DNA of 64,000 bases. Source: CAVQCT01 sp964371785. GTDB taxonomy: Bacteria > Zixibacteria > MSB-5A5 > GN15 > FEB-12. The stretch spans positions 186,001-250,000 of the forward strand of contig CAYJOL010000006.1 of the NCBI GenBank assembly GCA_964371785.1. Reading direction: 5' to 3'. Positions 52,944 through 60,625 of this stretch are shown here, piece by piece. Positions within the stretch are counted from its first letter, which is position 1, and every line of letters starts with the position of its first letter. The notes beneath the pieces were generated by a model. That model saw nothing but the letters and a program-made list of their open reading frames with translations. It did not search any database and was not told where the DNA came from. The position numbers and the translations under genes were made by a program.

Positions 52944-53372
52944 CTACGTCCAAGTAGTGGTAGGCCGGGAGCCCTGAGCCTCTGACGGAGATCCTGTAAT
53001 CCACTGATAAATCCAAATCGTCAGCATGAACCCGGCCACCACCCATAGTACCATTATCACGACCGCGGCGACTCGATTCCGCGGCAGAGAAGTCGGTCGC
53101 TTGGTTGCGCGGGCCAGGCACTCGTCCCAAATCTCTGGGGGTATCAGGCGAATCGCCAGCCAGATGCCGGCGGGCAGGATCAATATGTCGTCGACATATC
53201 CGAGCACCGGTATAAAATCGGGGATCAAATCGATCGGAGAGAGGGCGTAGGCTACGACCGCACCAATGACCAGTTTGCTGGGCCAGGGTACTCTCGGGTC
53301 TTTGGTGGCCAGGTATAAAGCATAGACCCGGTTCTTGAGCCGGTCGGCCCAGATGTTAAAGCGGGTTTTCAT
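52944..53372 (-). CDS. DUF1232 (YkvA) family membrane protein
   Basis: 142-aa protein. 'RVYALYLATKDPRVPWPSKLVIGAVVAYALSPIDLIPDFIPVLGYVDDILILPAGIWLAIRLIP' is the DUF1232 signature ('SPIDLIPDFIPVLGYVDD'). A second hydrophobic helix near residues 108-128 ends the protein. The family is common and of unknown function. Confidence 0.9.
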   Translation of the reverse strand: MKTRFNIWADRLKNRVYALYLATKDPRVPWPSKLVIGAVVAYALSPIDLIPDFIPVLGYVDDILILPAGIWLAIRLIPPEIWDECLARATKRPTSLPRNRVAAVVIMVLWVVAGFMLTIWIYQWITGSPSEAQGSRPTTTWT

Positions 53373-53409
53373 ATTACTGCTTGGACAGTCGACATCGCGT
53401 GAACCACCT

Positions 53410-53466
53410 ACAATAAAAAAATACGCTCAGGAGGAGTTGAACCCCCAACCTTCTGATCCCTGGTCA
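53410..53466. repeat. tRNA 3'-half-derived direct repeat, copy A
   Basis: A 57-bp unit matching copy B at 54800-54856 with three mismatches. On the minus strand it reads as the anticodon-to-T-arm half of a tRNA-Arg-type gene, followed by a T-run as at a tRNA gene 3' end. The anticodon-loop bases differ from copy B and no 5' half is attached. Confidence 0.7.
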
Positions 53467-53603
53467 GCCTTTTGGTTATACAATTCATGGTCATACATAT
53501 CAACAAGTTACCTCTGTTTGTCGGCTGGAAATATAATAAATGAGAAGATGTCCTTCAACGATGACTTTCGACATGACACATACGCACGATTTGGCATTAG
53601 TTT

Positions 53604-53774
53604 ATGAATCTCGGAGGAGTGGGTCATCAAACGGGTTCATTCTCATCGTTTTCTCAAGGCAAGAATATTGCGACAGCGACCTTTGAGACATGGAAGGCTA
53701 CAATCGGAAGTCTGCGTTCAGCAGGGCACGAACCAAGCGCTGCAGAGCTTCGAGAGTTGATGCAGGCATCATAG
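53604..53774 (+). CDS. Possible small protein or gene remnant, 56 residues
   Basis: The frame opens at ATG 53604 and ends TAG. The product is hydrophilic (begins MNLGGVGHQTGSFSSFSQGK, ends EPSAAELRELMQAS). The ribosome site is weak; a GTG at 53619 follows GGAGGA. No family recognised. It may be the C-terminal remnant of a larger gene. Confidence 0.2.
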   Translation: MNLGGVGHQTGSFSSFSQGKNIATATFETWKATIGSLRSAGHEPSAAELRELMQAS

Positions 53775-54242
53775 TGAGTAACTGTAATTTCTTCTAAGTC
53801 CTAAGGCTTAGCTCCTTATTCAATCCTCCGACCGATTGTCAAACCAGATAGACCCGGTATCTTTAATCAAAGGCAAGCCAACCACATGTCGTCATCCCGC
53901 ACCAAGGGATGCGAGGAGGCATTGCCACGAACCTGAAGTGATTAAGGCTCACTACAATCGGACCACAGTCTTCGCTATTGTAACCGCCTCTTCAGGAACA
54001 AAATGAAATGACTAAACCAAGTTGTTGTCGAATTCACAATTCCGACGTCGGGATGTAACCCCCCGGGGTAGCCCGGCCTCGCTGCGGCTAATCCACTCGG
54101 AGTCCAATGAGCGAGGTCCACGCTCGCCCGGTCGTACTGATTTGGCGCGCAGATGCAGATGGAGAAACTCTATGTCAACATACATTAAGCAGGATAGTCC
54201 TGCAGTCTCTAGACCGCCACTAATTTCCAACAGGAGGAAAAC
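53775..54242. other. Gene-free region before the PEP-CTERM gene
   Basis: About 470 bp. It contains a small palindrome (CATCCC-GCACCAA-GGGATG at about 53903) of the REP-like kind. No gene seen. The last 100 bp form the leader of the PEP-CTERM gene. Confidence 0.35.
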
Positions 54243-54626
54243 TTGGTTAAGCGTCTTACAATCCTTGCTTTAGTGGGATTTGTAATCTTGCCACAAGTGT
54301 CGCATGGATTCAGTTTCATTAACGGCAACAGTTACGGTCAGAATGCGGCCGTATTGGTCAACAGTCCGCCGACCACGAAATCTTTGTACACTACTGACTT
54401 TTCCGGGACCTTTACCGTAGCATCGGTCCCCGGCGCACAGTCAAGTGTCGCCTGGTCGGGCGTGAACTCGCCCAACCGGATTTCAAGCAGGTATGGTGAT
54501 TTGACCGCGGTCAATTCACCACCGGATAGTCAGTGTCCGCCGGTCCCCGAACCATCCACAGCTCTATTACTGGGACTTGGTTTGGCGGGAGCTGGCGTAT
54601 TCAAATGGTGTTTCACGAGGTCATAA
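54243..54626 (+). CDS. PEP-CTERM sorting-domain protein
   Basis: 127-aa exported protein. Signal peptide (to about VSHGF), a short low-complexity Ser/Asn/Pro-rich body and a canonical PEP-CTERM tail: 'VPEPSTALLLGLGLAGAGVFKWCFTRS' has the VPEP motif, a membrane helix and a basic end, recognised by exosortase. The start is TTG 54243, after AGGAGGAAA. No exosortase gene is in the window. The gene lies inside the 1.4-kb segment flanked by the tRNA-derived repeats, so it looks like accessory cargo. Confidence 0.8.
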   Translation: MVKRLTILALVGFVILPQVSHGFSFINGNSYGQNAAVLVNSPPTTKSLYTTDFSGTFTVASVPGAQSSVAWSGVNSPNRISSRYGDLTAVNSPPDSQCPPVPEPSTALLLGLGLAGAGVFKWCFTRS

Positions 54627-54799
54627 CTTGTTCGCGGGGTGTCGTCACCCCGCGTACATCTTTTCTTGTCCGGAGGCGAACTCGCTTCCCGGCGGACGGG
54701 CCACCGGCCCTTCGTGATGGACGAATGTGATTTGTGATTGTGTGGTGATCGTACCTTTCCCACGACAAGCTGTATCCCACAAGTCAAAGTCGTTGAATG

Positions 54800-54856
54800 A
54801 CAATAAAAAAATACGCCCAGGAGGAGTTGAACCCCCAACCTTCTGATCCGTAGTCA
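54800..54856. repeat. tRNA 3'-half-derived direct repeat, copy B
   Basis: Partner of copy A at 53410-53466. On the minus strand the anticodon arm reads CTGAC-TACGGAT-CAG..., i.e. an ACG anticodon (Arg), then a T-arm with GGTTCAACTCC and a T-run. The sequence diverges right after the anticodon arm, so the 5' half is missing. The two copies are 1,390 bp apart in direct orientation. Confidence 0.7.
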
Positions 54857-55211
54857 GGAGATCGAATCGAAAAGAAGGTTGGCGCTTAATCTATTGTTAT
54901 TCAGTGGCTTGGCTTGATCCGCGTATCGTCCCTGAACGTAAGTTCAGAAGGTTGTTGTAACCAACTCCACCACTAATCCGTTAGATTCAACTGTGAATAT
55001 CAAGCGTCTCACTCATGATGTCAAGACAAAACCGATTGCCATGAAAATCGTACAGACTATCACTGTAATTGAACCCGTCGCATACACCAGCAATTTTAGA
55101 GGCGGTTGGGCTACATCATGTCTTACCCTGTGTCTTTCCGAAGAGTAGTATGACCAGTCGATCGGGGCGAATGAATGTCTCCTGAGCAGTCCAGACAGGC
55201 GTCCGATCATA
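54857..55211. other. Region with no supported gene
   Basis: About 350 bp. A minus-strand frame at 55013-55210 could encode a 65-residue peptide with one hydrophobic C-terminal helix ('LLVYATGSITVIVCTIFMAIGFVLTS'), but it begins inside the tRNA fragment and has no ribosome site. Not called as a gene. Confidence 0.3.
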
Positions 55212-55250
55212 TTAGAAGGCAGATGCTCTATCCGAATGAGCTACGGGGGC
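55212..55250 (-). pseudogene. Truncated 5' half of a tRNA-Arg (UCU) gene
   Basis: On the minus strand GCCCCCG TAGCTC ATTCGGATAGAGC ATCTGCC TTCTAA reproduces the acceptor 5' strand, D-arm and anticodon 5' side of tRNA-Arg(UCU). The match ends in the anticodon loop; no T-arm or 3' acceptor follows. It is not the missing half of the nearby 3' fragments, whose anticodons differ. Confidence 0.7.
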
Positions 55251-55441
55251 AACGGGCATTGTCCCACAACAGCTTCCGGTGTTGCCGATTTCTGTGAGCC
55301 GTGGAAAATCAGAGGCCCCATTTTTCCAGATGCCAATCACTGCAAGCGTGATTCCGTGGGCCGAGTCTGTATTCGCACGTCTCATATTGCGTGCAAGGGT
55401 ACGGCAAGAGCCTCTGACTATCAACAAAAACTTAGCGGAAT

Positions 55442-55750
55442 TCAATCGGCCAGAACGTCGACCAGATTCAACGGCAGCAGTGGGTACAGACCTCGAAGTG
55501 GTGGCAAGGGTGGAAGCGGGGGCAGAGGTGGTAGGGGGGCCATAGGTTTGAAGGGCCGGGATGGTTTTGGGTTTTCACACAATATTCGATCATCCTTGCT
55601 GAGAAAGCCAATGTACTCGCCCATTGGGGAATAGATCCGGGCATTATCCTCGACTCTGCCGAACCAATCATGCGAGTCCCAAAGAAAGATGTTGTTTCCA
55701 ACCCTGTATGCCGCGGGATGACCGCTCGAATTATAGATGTGGTGAACCAT
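55442..55750 (-). CDS. 4-fold beta-flower-like protein with Pro-Leu repeat
   Basis: 102 aa. The first 60 residues have short repeated strands of the type 'VHHIYNSSGHPAAYRVGNNIFLWDSHDWFGRVEDNARIYSPMGEYIGFLSKDDRI', matching the 4-fold beta-flower pattern (variable 'iyd..G..vgyi.d..iy'). The C-terminal third is a Pro-Leu run (LPPLPPLPPL). It starts 4 bp after the DUF3800-like gene, so it is in the same transcript. Function unknown. Confidence 0.55.
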   Translation of the reverse strand: MVHHIYNSSGHPAAYRVGNNIFLWDSHDWFGRVEDNARIYSPMGEYIGFLSKDDRILCENPKPSRPFKPMAPLPPLPPLPPLPPLRGLYPLLPLNLVDVLAD

Positions 55751-55754
55751 AGGC

Positions 55755-56534
55755 TTATTCTACCAAGTGTATAGATTCTTTAAATGGCCAGACATTTATA
55801 CGATTACCGGTATTCCACCGAGCTACATTCGCCATATTGGAGATATTAAACCTTCTCTTAACGTAATCCAAGAATTCACTCTTGTTTGCCTGCTGAGGGG
55901 GTTCCAACTGCCAGTGTATACATGCAACTAATACATCGCACAGCTGCACGCAATCTAAACTCCTTGAGTTTACCAACTGGAGGATCGGCGCTGGAAATCG
56001 CCTTAATTGTGCTCCCATAAATAGGTCGTGACGTTCGAACTGCGCCTTCAGTTCCGCAAGCATCAGATCTCTATTAGTGGCGTAATCCTCGTTTTCATCT
56101 AGGAAGATCCGGGGCCTTAGGAGTTTGATGACACCACTAGAGTCAATACCTGGATAACAAAAGGTCAGACTGAGGTGGATGCCTTTATTCACAAGCCGCC
56201 AACGCTTTTGATCACAGAAAGTCGTAAATTCTGGTTCCGTTCTCGGAATGATAATGCCGCGAAAGAGCGCAGTGCTTGCGACAAAGGAGTCAAACCATGC
56301 CTTTGCGGTCCGAAGCATTTTGTCACCACGCAAGTTCGTGGCGTGTACTTCGTCGAGAAACTCAACGCGTTGCCTGACGTCTTGTAAATTCGCTTCCAAA
56401 TCGCATGCTGGGGGAGCGATTAGGAGCCCTACAATCAAATACTCGGTGCCGTTTGCGCTGAACCAACACTCGTCAGCATAGATGCAAGGCAGGCGCCAGT
56501 ATGATTCGGTTTGGTTCTGTTTAGTTTCAGACAT
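55755..56534 (-). CDS. DUF3800-like protein
   Basis: 259-aa cytosolic protein. 'CIYADECWFSANGTEYLIVGLLIAP' near the N-terminus, 'DEVHATNLRGDKMLRTAKAWFDSF' and 'LRPRIFLDENEDYATNRDLMLAELKAQF', then 'LQLVNSRSLDCVQLCDVLVACIHW' correspond to the scattered acidic motifs of the RNase H-like DUF3800 family, frequent in mobile and defence contexts. Assignment is from motif spacing. The ATG at 56534 is preferred over an upstream TTG (56576). It is followed at once by the beta-flower gene. Confidence 0.65.
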   Translation of the reverse strand: MSETKQNQTESYWRLPCIYADECWFSANGTEYLIVGLLIAPPACDLEANLQDVRQRVEFLDEVHATNLRGDKMLRTAKAWFDSFVASTALFRGIIIPRTEPEFTTFCDQKRWRLVNKGIHLSLTFCYPGIDSSGVIKLLRPRIFLDENEDYATNRDLMLAELKAQFERHDLFMGAQLRRFPAPILQLVNSRSLDCVQLCDVLVACIHWQLEPPQQANKSEFLDYVKRRFNISNMANVARWNTGNRINVWPFKESIHLVE

Positions 56535-56777
56535 CGCTCTTGACTTCTCAATCTGATTTGGAGTCCCAGACTTCAAGATAGACCCGACACAATATGATTA
56601 TATATAGCTTCCACGAAAGCCGCAACGAATCACTTTCCTCAATCCAAATTTGGGCACTATCCCGTAATTGTCCACAGTGACTTCCCGCCTGCGGTACTAG
56701 TGGTTTTGCACCACCGGATTAGACTGAACAATGCAATCAGTTATGGTCCTTTGACAGTCTAATCACAGGAGGACATC

Positions 56778-57824
56778 ATGTCCCACAATCTTTACGACGC
56801 ACAACGTCAGTGGTTTTCTCGTCCGCCGGACGATCGATTCGCTGACCTCGACAGTCTGCTGGCGTACACCCAGCGCTTGAAATCCGCTTCGCGGGAGTCG
56901 GTGCGGAATCTCTGTGACGTTCACGTCGACGTGACGCCGCGGCTCGGGATCGCCTTGAACGGCGAGGAATCGCCAGCGCTGACGACCAATTGGTCTTTCA
57001 ATCAGCTTTGTACAGCCCTGGGTGCACCGGCCAAGTATCTTCGGTCGCTGCCGCCGCATGTGGTGGTGGAGTGCCTTCAGTTTGGACTGGGCGGCAGAGA
57101 CGCCGAGGTCAAACTCTTACGTCGGGAAGTCGAGGAGGAGGGGACAATCTCGGCACTGACCGGCCCGAATTACGGCCGCATCTGGGACGCGGACGTAGTA
57201 GCTGCCCTGCAGGACGCCGTTGCCGGCACGGGCTGGCACGTGCCGCCTGCACGGAGCAATGGTCAGTCGGCCGGGTTGTACGCCTCAGACCGCGACATGT
57301 TCGCCTTCTTCGTCAACGACGAAAATCCGATTGAAGTCGCCAATGCTAGGCTCGGTCGGGGATTCTTTTGCTAGAATTCGGAAACGGGATCCTGCACGTT
57401 CGAACTCACTACGTTTCTGTTCAACTACGTCTGCGGAAATCATATTGTCTGGGGGGCTGACCAGATTCAGGAACTGCGAATAGTTCACCGGCAAAAGGCA
57501 CCTGACCGCTTCTATAACGATGCAGTCCCTGTTCTGAATCGGTTTGTCGAAAATCGCTCACTGACAGAATCTGTCAGTGCGAGAATCAGCCAGGCCATGG
57601 AGAACAAGATCGGGGCGTCGCTTTATGAAGTGCAGATGTGGTATTCACATAGGCCTTTCACCAAGCAGGAAATCGACGAGGCATTCGGGGCCAGTGAATT
57701 ATCTGGAGATGATCCCTTGACTCTCTGGGGGATGATTCAGGGGTTCACTGCCTGTGCCAAATGGAAGACTCACGCGAACGCGAAAGTCGACCTTGAGCGC
57801 CGGGCAGGCTTGCTCTTGAACTAG
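56778..57824 (+). pseudogene. DUF932 family gene interrupted by an amber stop
   Basis: The ATG at 56778 follows CAGGAGGACATC. The frame encodes a DUF932 protein ('LGIALNGEESPALTTNWSFNQLCTALGAPAKYLRSLPP', 'PIEVANARLGRGFFC') up to TAG at 57372-57374, then continues in the same register to 57824 with 'NSETGSCTFELTTFLFNYVCGNHIVWGADQIQELRIVHRQKAPDRFYNDAVP...'. The expected residue at the stop is Trp (usually 'FFCWNSETG'), so a single TGG-to-TAG change explains it. Full length would be 348 codons, normal for these phage/plasmid-associated proteins. No suppressor tRNA is evident. Confidence 0.8.
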
Positions 57825-57902
57825 TATCATCCAACATCATACAATCGCACTTTTTCAAAAACAAAGAATCAATCACAACTTGGAATCAAGGCTCTAACAC
57901 GG

Positions 57903-57937
57903 GGGTTTGGACTATCGTTCAGACCCTCCCTTTTTAT
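57903..57937 (+). terminator. Likely terminator after the DUF932 pseudogene
   Basis: GGGTTTG (57903-57909) pairs with CAGACCC (57920-57926), followed by TCCCTTTTTATT. The 370-bp gap 57825-58194 holds this and the NYN gene's promoter and leader only. Confidence 0.5.
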
Positions 57938-58091
57938 TGCCCATTACGTAATCGTTTGATCAGTAACGCGTTGGTATATAATAGGATAAAGAGAAGTCGG
58001 ACGCGTGCCGCTTCGGCTAACCACGAAACAATTACGGGACCTAACTTGTTCTATGACTAGACAGCTAATAAACAAAACCTTCAAAAAGTAG

Positions 58092-58119
58092 TTGCTCCTT
58101 GCCGATACGATAGTATACT
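58092..58119 (+). promoter_or_regulatory. Promoter of the NYN-domain gene
   Basis: TTGCTC (58092-58097), a 16-bp spacer and TATACT (58114-58119). Transcription would begin near 58126, giving a leader of about 70 nt. Confidence 0.5.
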
Positions 58120-58135
58120 GACAATAAGCTATTAC

Positions 58136-58194
58136 CCCATCCGCTTCGGCGATGGGTGCGGGGTCGTCCCAAAAAGACGGCCCCTGTGTTTTTT
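58136..58194 (+). promoter_or_regulatory. Leader with UUCG hairpin and terminator abutting the NYN start codon
   Basis: Hairpin 1: CCCATC (58136-58141) with GATGGG (58151-58156), inner GC/GC and a UUCG loop. Hairpin 2: GGGGTCGTC (58160-58168) with GACGGCCCC (58176-58184), 9 bp with one G-U pair, followed by TGTGTTTTTT (58185-58194) and directly by the ATG at 58195. ACCCC (58134-58138) can also pair with GGGGT (58160-58164), which would break both hairpins. No ribosome site precedes the ATG. This has the form of an attenuator. Confidence 0.55.
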
Positions 58195-58842
58195 ATGGCA
58201 AACGAGCAAGTCATCGTCTACATCGACGGTTTCAACCTCTACTACGGAGCGGTTAAAAGAACGCCGTATCGTTGGCTTGACCTGAATGCACTTTGCAGGC
58301 AACTGCTTCGACCCACTGACGACCTAAAAGCAATCAAATACTATACAGCGTTGGTGAGTGCCAGGCCGAGTGATCCGCAGGCTCCGACCAGACAACAAAT
58401 GTATCTACGCGCCCTGCAAACCATCCCGCATTTATCCATCCACTATGGACACTTTCTCGCGCATCCGATAAGAATGCCTCTGGCGGCGAGCCTTCAGCCT
58501 AGACAACAGGTTCAGTATGTTGAAGTTATGAAGACTGAGGAAAAAGGTTCTGACGTGAATCTTGCCACCCATCTTCTTCATGATGCTCACAAGAATGAAT
58601 TCACATTTGCCGTCGTCATATCAAATGACTCTGACTTGGTCGAGCCGATCAAGATCATCCGAAAGGAATTGGGAAAGCGGGTCGGCGTTTTCAATCCGCA
58701 AAAGCAAAAACACCCGAGCGTCGAACTCATGAAGAACGCGGACTTTGTTAAAAACATCCGCTCAGGGGTCTTGAGAATCTGTCAGTTCTCCAACACTCTC
58801 ACCGATGCTAAAGGCACATTCCACAAACCCACGGAGTGGTAG
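58195..58842 (+). CDS. NYN domain (LabA/DUF88-like) putative RNase
   Basis: 215-aa protein of the PIN-like NYN fold. 'VIVYIDGFNLYYGAVK' has Asp11 and Asn14; 'EEKGSDVNLATHLLHDA' the middle Asp120; 'AVVISNDSDLVEPIKIIRKELGKRVGVFNP' the Asp145/Asp147 pair. These form a metal-dependent nuclease site in NYN proteins. Frame open from 58156, but the upstream part is the terminator hairpin, so the ATG at 58195 is chosen. Single gene in an accessory region; RNA cleavage in defence or regulation is inference. Confidence 0.85.
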   Translation: MANEQVIVYIDGFNLYYGAVKRTPYRWLDLNALCRQLLRPTDDLKAIKYYTALVSARPSDPQAPTRQQMYLRALQTIPHLSIHYGHFLAHPIRMPLAASLQPRQQVQYVEVMKTEEKGSDVNLATHLLHDAHKNEFTFAVVISNDSDLVEPIKIIRKELGKRVGVFNPQKQKHPSVELMKNADFVKNIRSGVLRICQFSNTLTDAKGTFHKPTEW

Positions 58843-59424
58843 CCGGGCTTTGGTTCAGTCGAATCTTACGAGTCTCAGATACCCGCGCTGACCCCTACAT
58901 GACCCGCAGACGGTCTCCCTACCCGTTCATGGCCCAAGCTCTCATTATTTTTTCGTAGCAATTGCCCGACTTCTTGTTTACATTTTCAGAGACTTTGCGG
59001 TAGCGTAATAGGATAAGGGTAGGGTAACCCTTTTCCCTGAACAATTGACCTTCACTGTAAGCAACGTCTTGTCCGAAGGCCACTCAGGGGTGAGGATTTC
59101 CCGCCATTCAACAATTGACAACGATTCAATGCGAAAAGAAGCTAAAGCGCGAACTAAAATCAGTGGACTCTTGCGACAAGCTGGTTGGCGCTTCTTTGAT
59201 GACAAAGAGGGACCCGGCGGATAGGGTTATTCTTTTCTGCTGGGCTTCAGGAGCCCAATTCCAATTGGCTCCGCCAGGGCAATTGTGAATCGTGGGATGA
59301 CAGATCCTTCCAGCTACTGCAAGCTTTTGATATTTGGCGCGATTGACTTGGTTATTATCTTGGTGTTTGCCAGAATCAAAGTCGACGGATTTTTAGAAAA
59401 TTTCAATTTCTGGTAGGAGGGCGG
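58843..59424. other. Gap between NYN and zinc-ribbon membrane protein genes
   Basis: About 580 bp. It contains an HsdR-like remnant (59129-59224). The minus-strand frame at 58978-59205 lies over that remnant and has no protein-like features. Nothing else seen; A/T-rich just before 59425. Confidence 0.35.
59129..59224 (+). pseudogene. Possible remnant of a type I restriction HsdR N-terminus
   Basis: 31 codons: M-RKEAKARTKISGLLRQAGW-RFFDDKEGPGG, then TAG. It resembles the opening of type I restriction R subunits ('KEAKARIKINxLLxxAGWRFFDDENGPxN'). The rest of the gene is absent, so if the match is right it is a truncated remnant. Based on remembered pattern only. Confidence 0.35.
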
Positions 59425-60135
59425 ATGAAGCGTTTCTTTCAGATTGTAGGCTATTTGATTCTCTGCGTTCTGAAATTCGCATTTTATGCCATCGTATTTG
59501 GCTTGGTTGCCGGTCTATTCGGTGCGCTCGGCTGGTTTGTCTTTGCGCCTCACAAGCCTGATGCTCCTTCTCTATTAGAACGAATAGGAGTGTCGACTGG
59601 TTTTATGTATGGATGGCGGACTGGGGTGTTCGGTGCAGCAATTTTCGAGGTGTATGACTTCTTCACGTGGCTTGCTGAAAGTGCATCAAAGAAACTGAGG
59701 CCTGTGTCTCGTCAACCAAAGTTGAACATTTCGCTGTCGGATTTCTTTGTCGGAGGACAAAAGGCCGCACCTTACCACAGGCCTGCCACTGCTTCAGAAT
59801 CGTTCGAATCAGACTCAGATTCAGACGACCACTCGTCCCCGTCAGATCCAGTTACTTCAGCTGAAGATTACTCAGAACAACGGCATGATGACGTAGAGAG
59901 CGAAGACGATGCTGAAGATACCGACAAATATCGTCGGAAAGCAGACATAGACAAATGTGAGGACTGCAAGGGAGATCAAAACCACTGGCTCTATGGAGAC
60001 ATAGGAGACGGTGTTTGTTCAGAGTGCGACGGAGTTGGGCATCCGCCATTCATGGAAGATGAACCTTGTCACGTCTGTGACGGAAGTGGTAAGTGTCCCA
60101 GCTGTGATGGAAAGGGATTTACGTACAAATACTAA
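59425..60135 (+). CDS. Membrane protein with C-terminal DnaJ-type zinc-finger motif
   Basis: 236 aa, ATG after GGAGGGCGG. Two N-terminal hydrophobic segments (about 5-42, 60-78), an acidic Ser/Asp-rich linker (SESFESDSDSDDHSSPSDP), then four CxxC pairs: 'CEDCKGD', 'CSECDGVG', 'CHVCDGSG', 'CPSCDGKG'. The CxxCxGxG spacing is that of the DnaJ central zinc domain. The hydrophobic N-terminus anchors it so that the zinc part faces the cytosol. Function unknown; a chaperone-like or protein-docking role is plausible. Confidence 0.65.
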   Translation: MKRFFQIVGYLILCVLKFAFYAIVFGLVAGLFGALGWFVFAPHKPDAPSLLERIGVSTGFMYGWRTGVFGAAIFEVYDFFTWLAESASKKLRPVSRQPKLNISLSDFFVGGQKAAPYHRPATASESFESDSDSDDHSSPSDPVTSAEDYSEQRHDDVESEDDAEDTDKYRRKADIDKCEDCKGDQNHWLYGDIGDGVCSECDGVGHPPFMEDEPCHVCDGSGKCPSCDGKGFTYKY

Positions 60136-60391
60136 AGCATTGTGCGTGGCAAGTGATCGAGGTGAAGGCGTCTATATGGTAGAATATTGGTATGATTGTC
60201 CGTTACCTCATTCTTGGAGCACTCATTTTCTGGGCGATTCGTTCGCCGGTCAGGTTTGCCGAACAAGTGAGATTACTTGTCTAGAAACCTTCTTAATTTT
60301 GGGGGTCTTGACATATGCGCTGAGCTCAAAAAACCCTTGACAAATGCCGTTTCATTTATGTGCTTATGGTGTGTAGGAGGAGGGATTTATA

Positions 60392-60625
60392 TTGCAGCTG
60401 CATATTGTGATTCTTGTGCTCATTATCGCTGCATTCCGACCAGCTAGAGAATCCAGAGAATTCCCACAGATCATTGATACACTCATCTCCGACTCTGTTC
60501 AGGACTGGTTTGGTGACCAAAATGTGCCAGTGGGTGATCAGACCGGCGATCGATACGATGACTTCCTAGTGACTGCCAATCCGTCACCTATTCTCGAATT
60601 GTTTTCAAAGGAGGAACGATCATGA
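60392..60625 (+). CDS. Small exported protein with FG-GAP-like fragment
   Basis: 77 aa, TTG start after GGAGGAGGG. An N-terminal hydrophobic segment ('LHIVILVLIIAAFRPA') is followed by 'VGDQTGDRYDDFLVTANPS', one calcium-type FG-GAP/VCBS blade. The TGA overlaps the next gene's ATG (ATGA), so the two are coupled. It could be a remnant of a longer VCBS protein, but the clean ribosome site and overlap favour a real small gene. Confidence 0.45.
   Translation: MQLHIVILVLIIAAFRPARESREFPQIIDTLISDSVQDWFGDQNVPVGDQTGDRYDDFLVTANPSPILELFSKEERS

Noticed and set aside
54130..54170. Sigma-54-like promoter upstream of the PEP-CTERM gene
   Set aside because: TGGCGC and TGCAG are present but the GG-to-GC spacing is one base short of the consensus.
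57372..57374. Pyrrolysine or suppressed amber codon
   Set aside because: DUF932 proteins have Trp here and no suppressor or pyl gene is in the window; a point mutation is simpler.
58978..59205. 75-residue minus-strand open frame
   Set aside because: No ribosome site; its opposite strand carries the better HsdR-like pattern.
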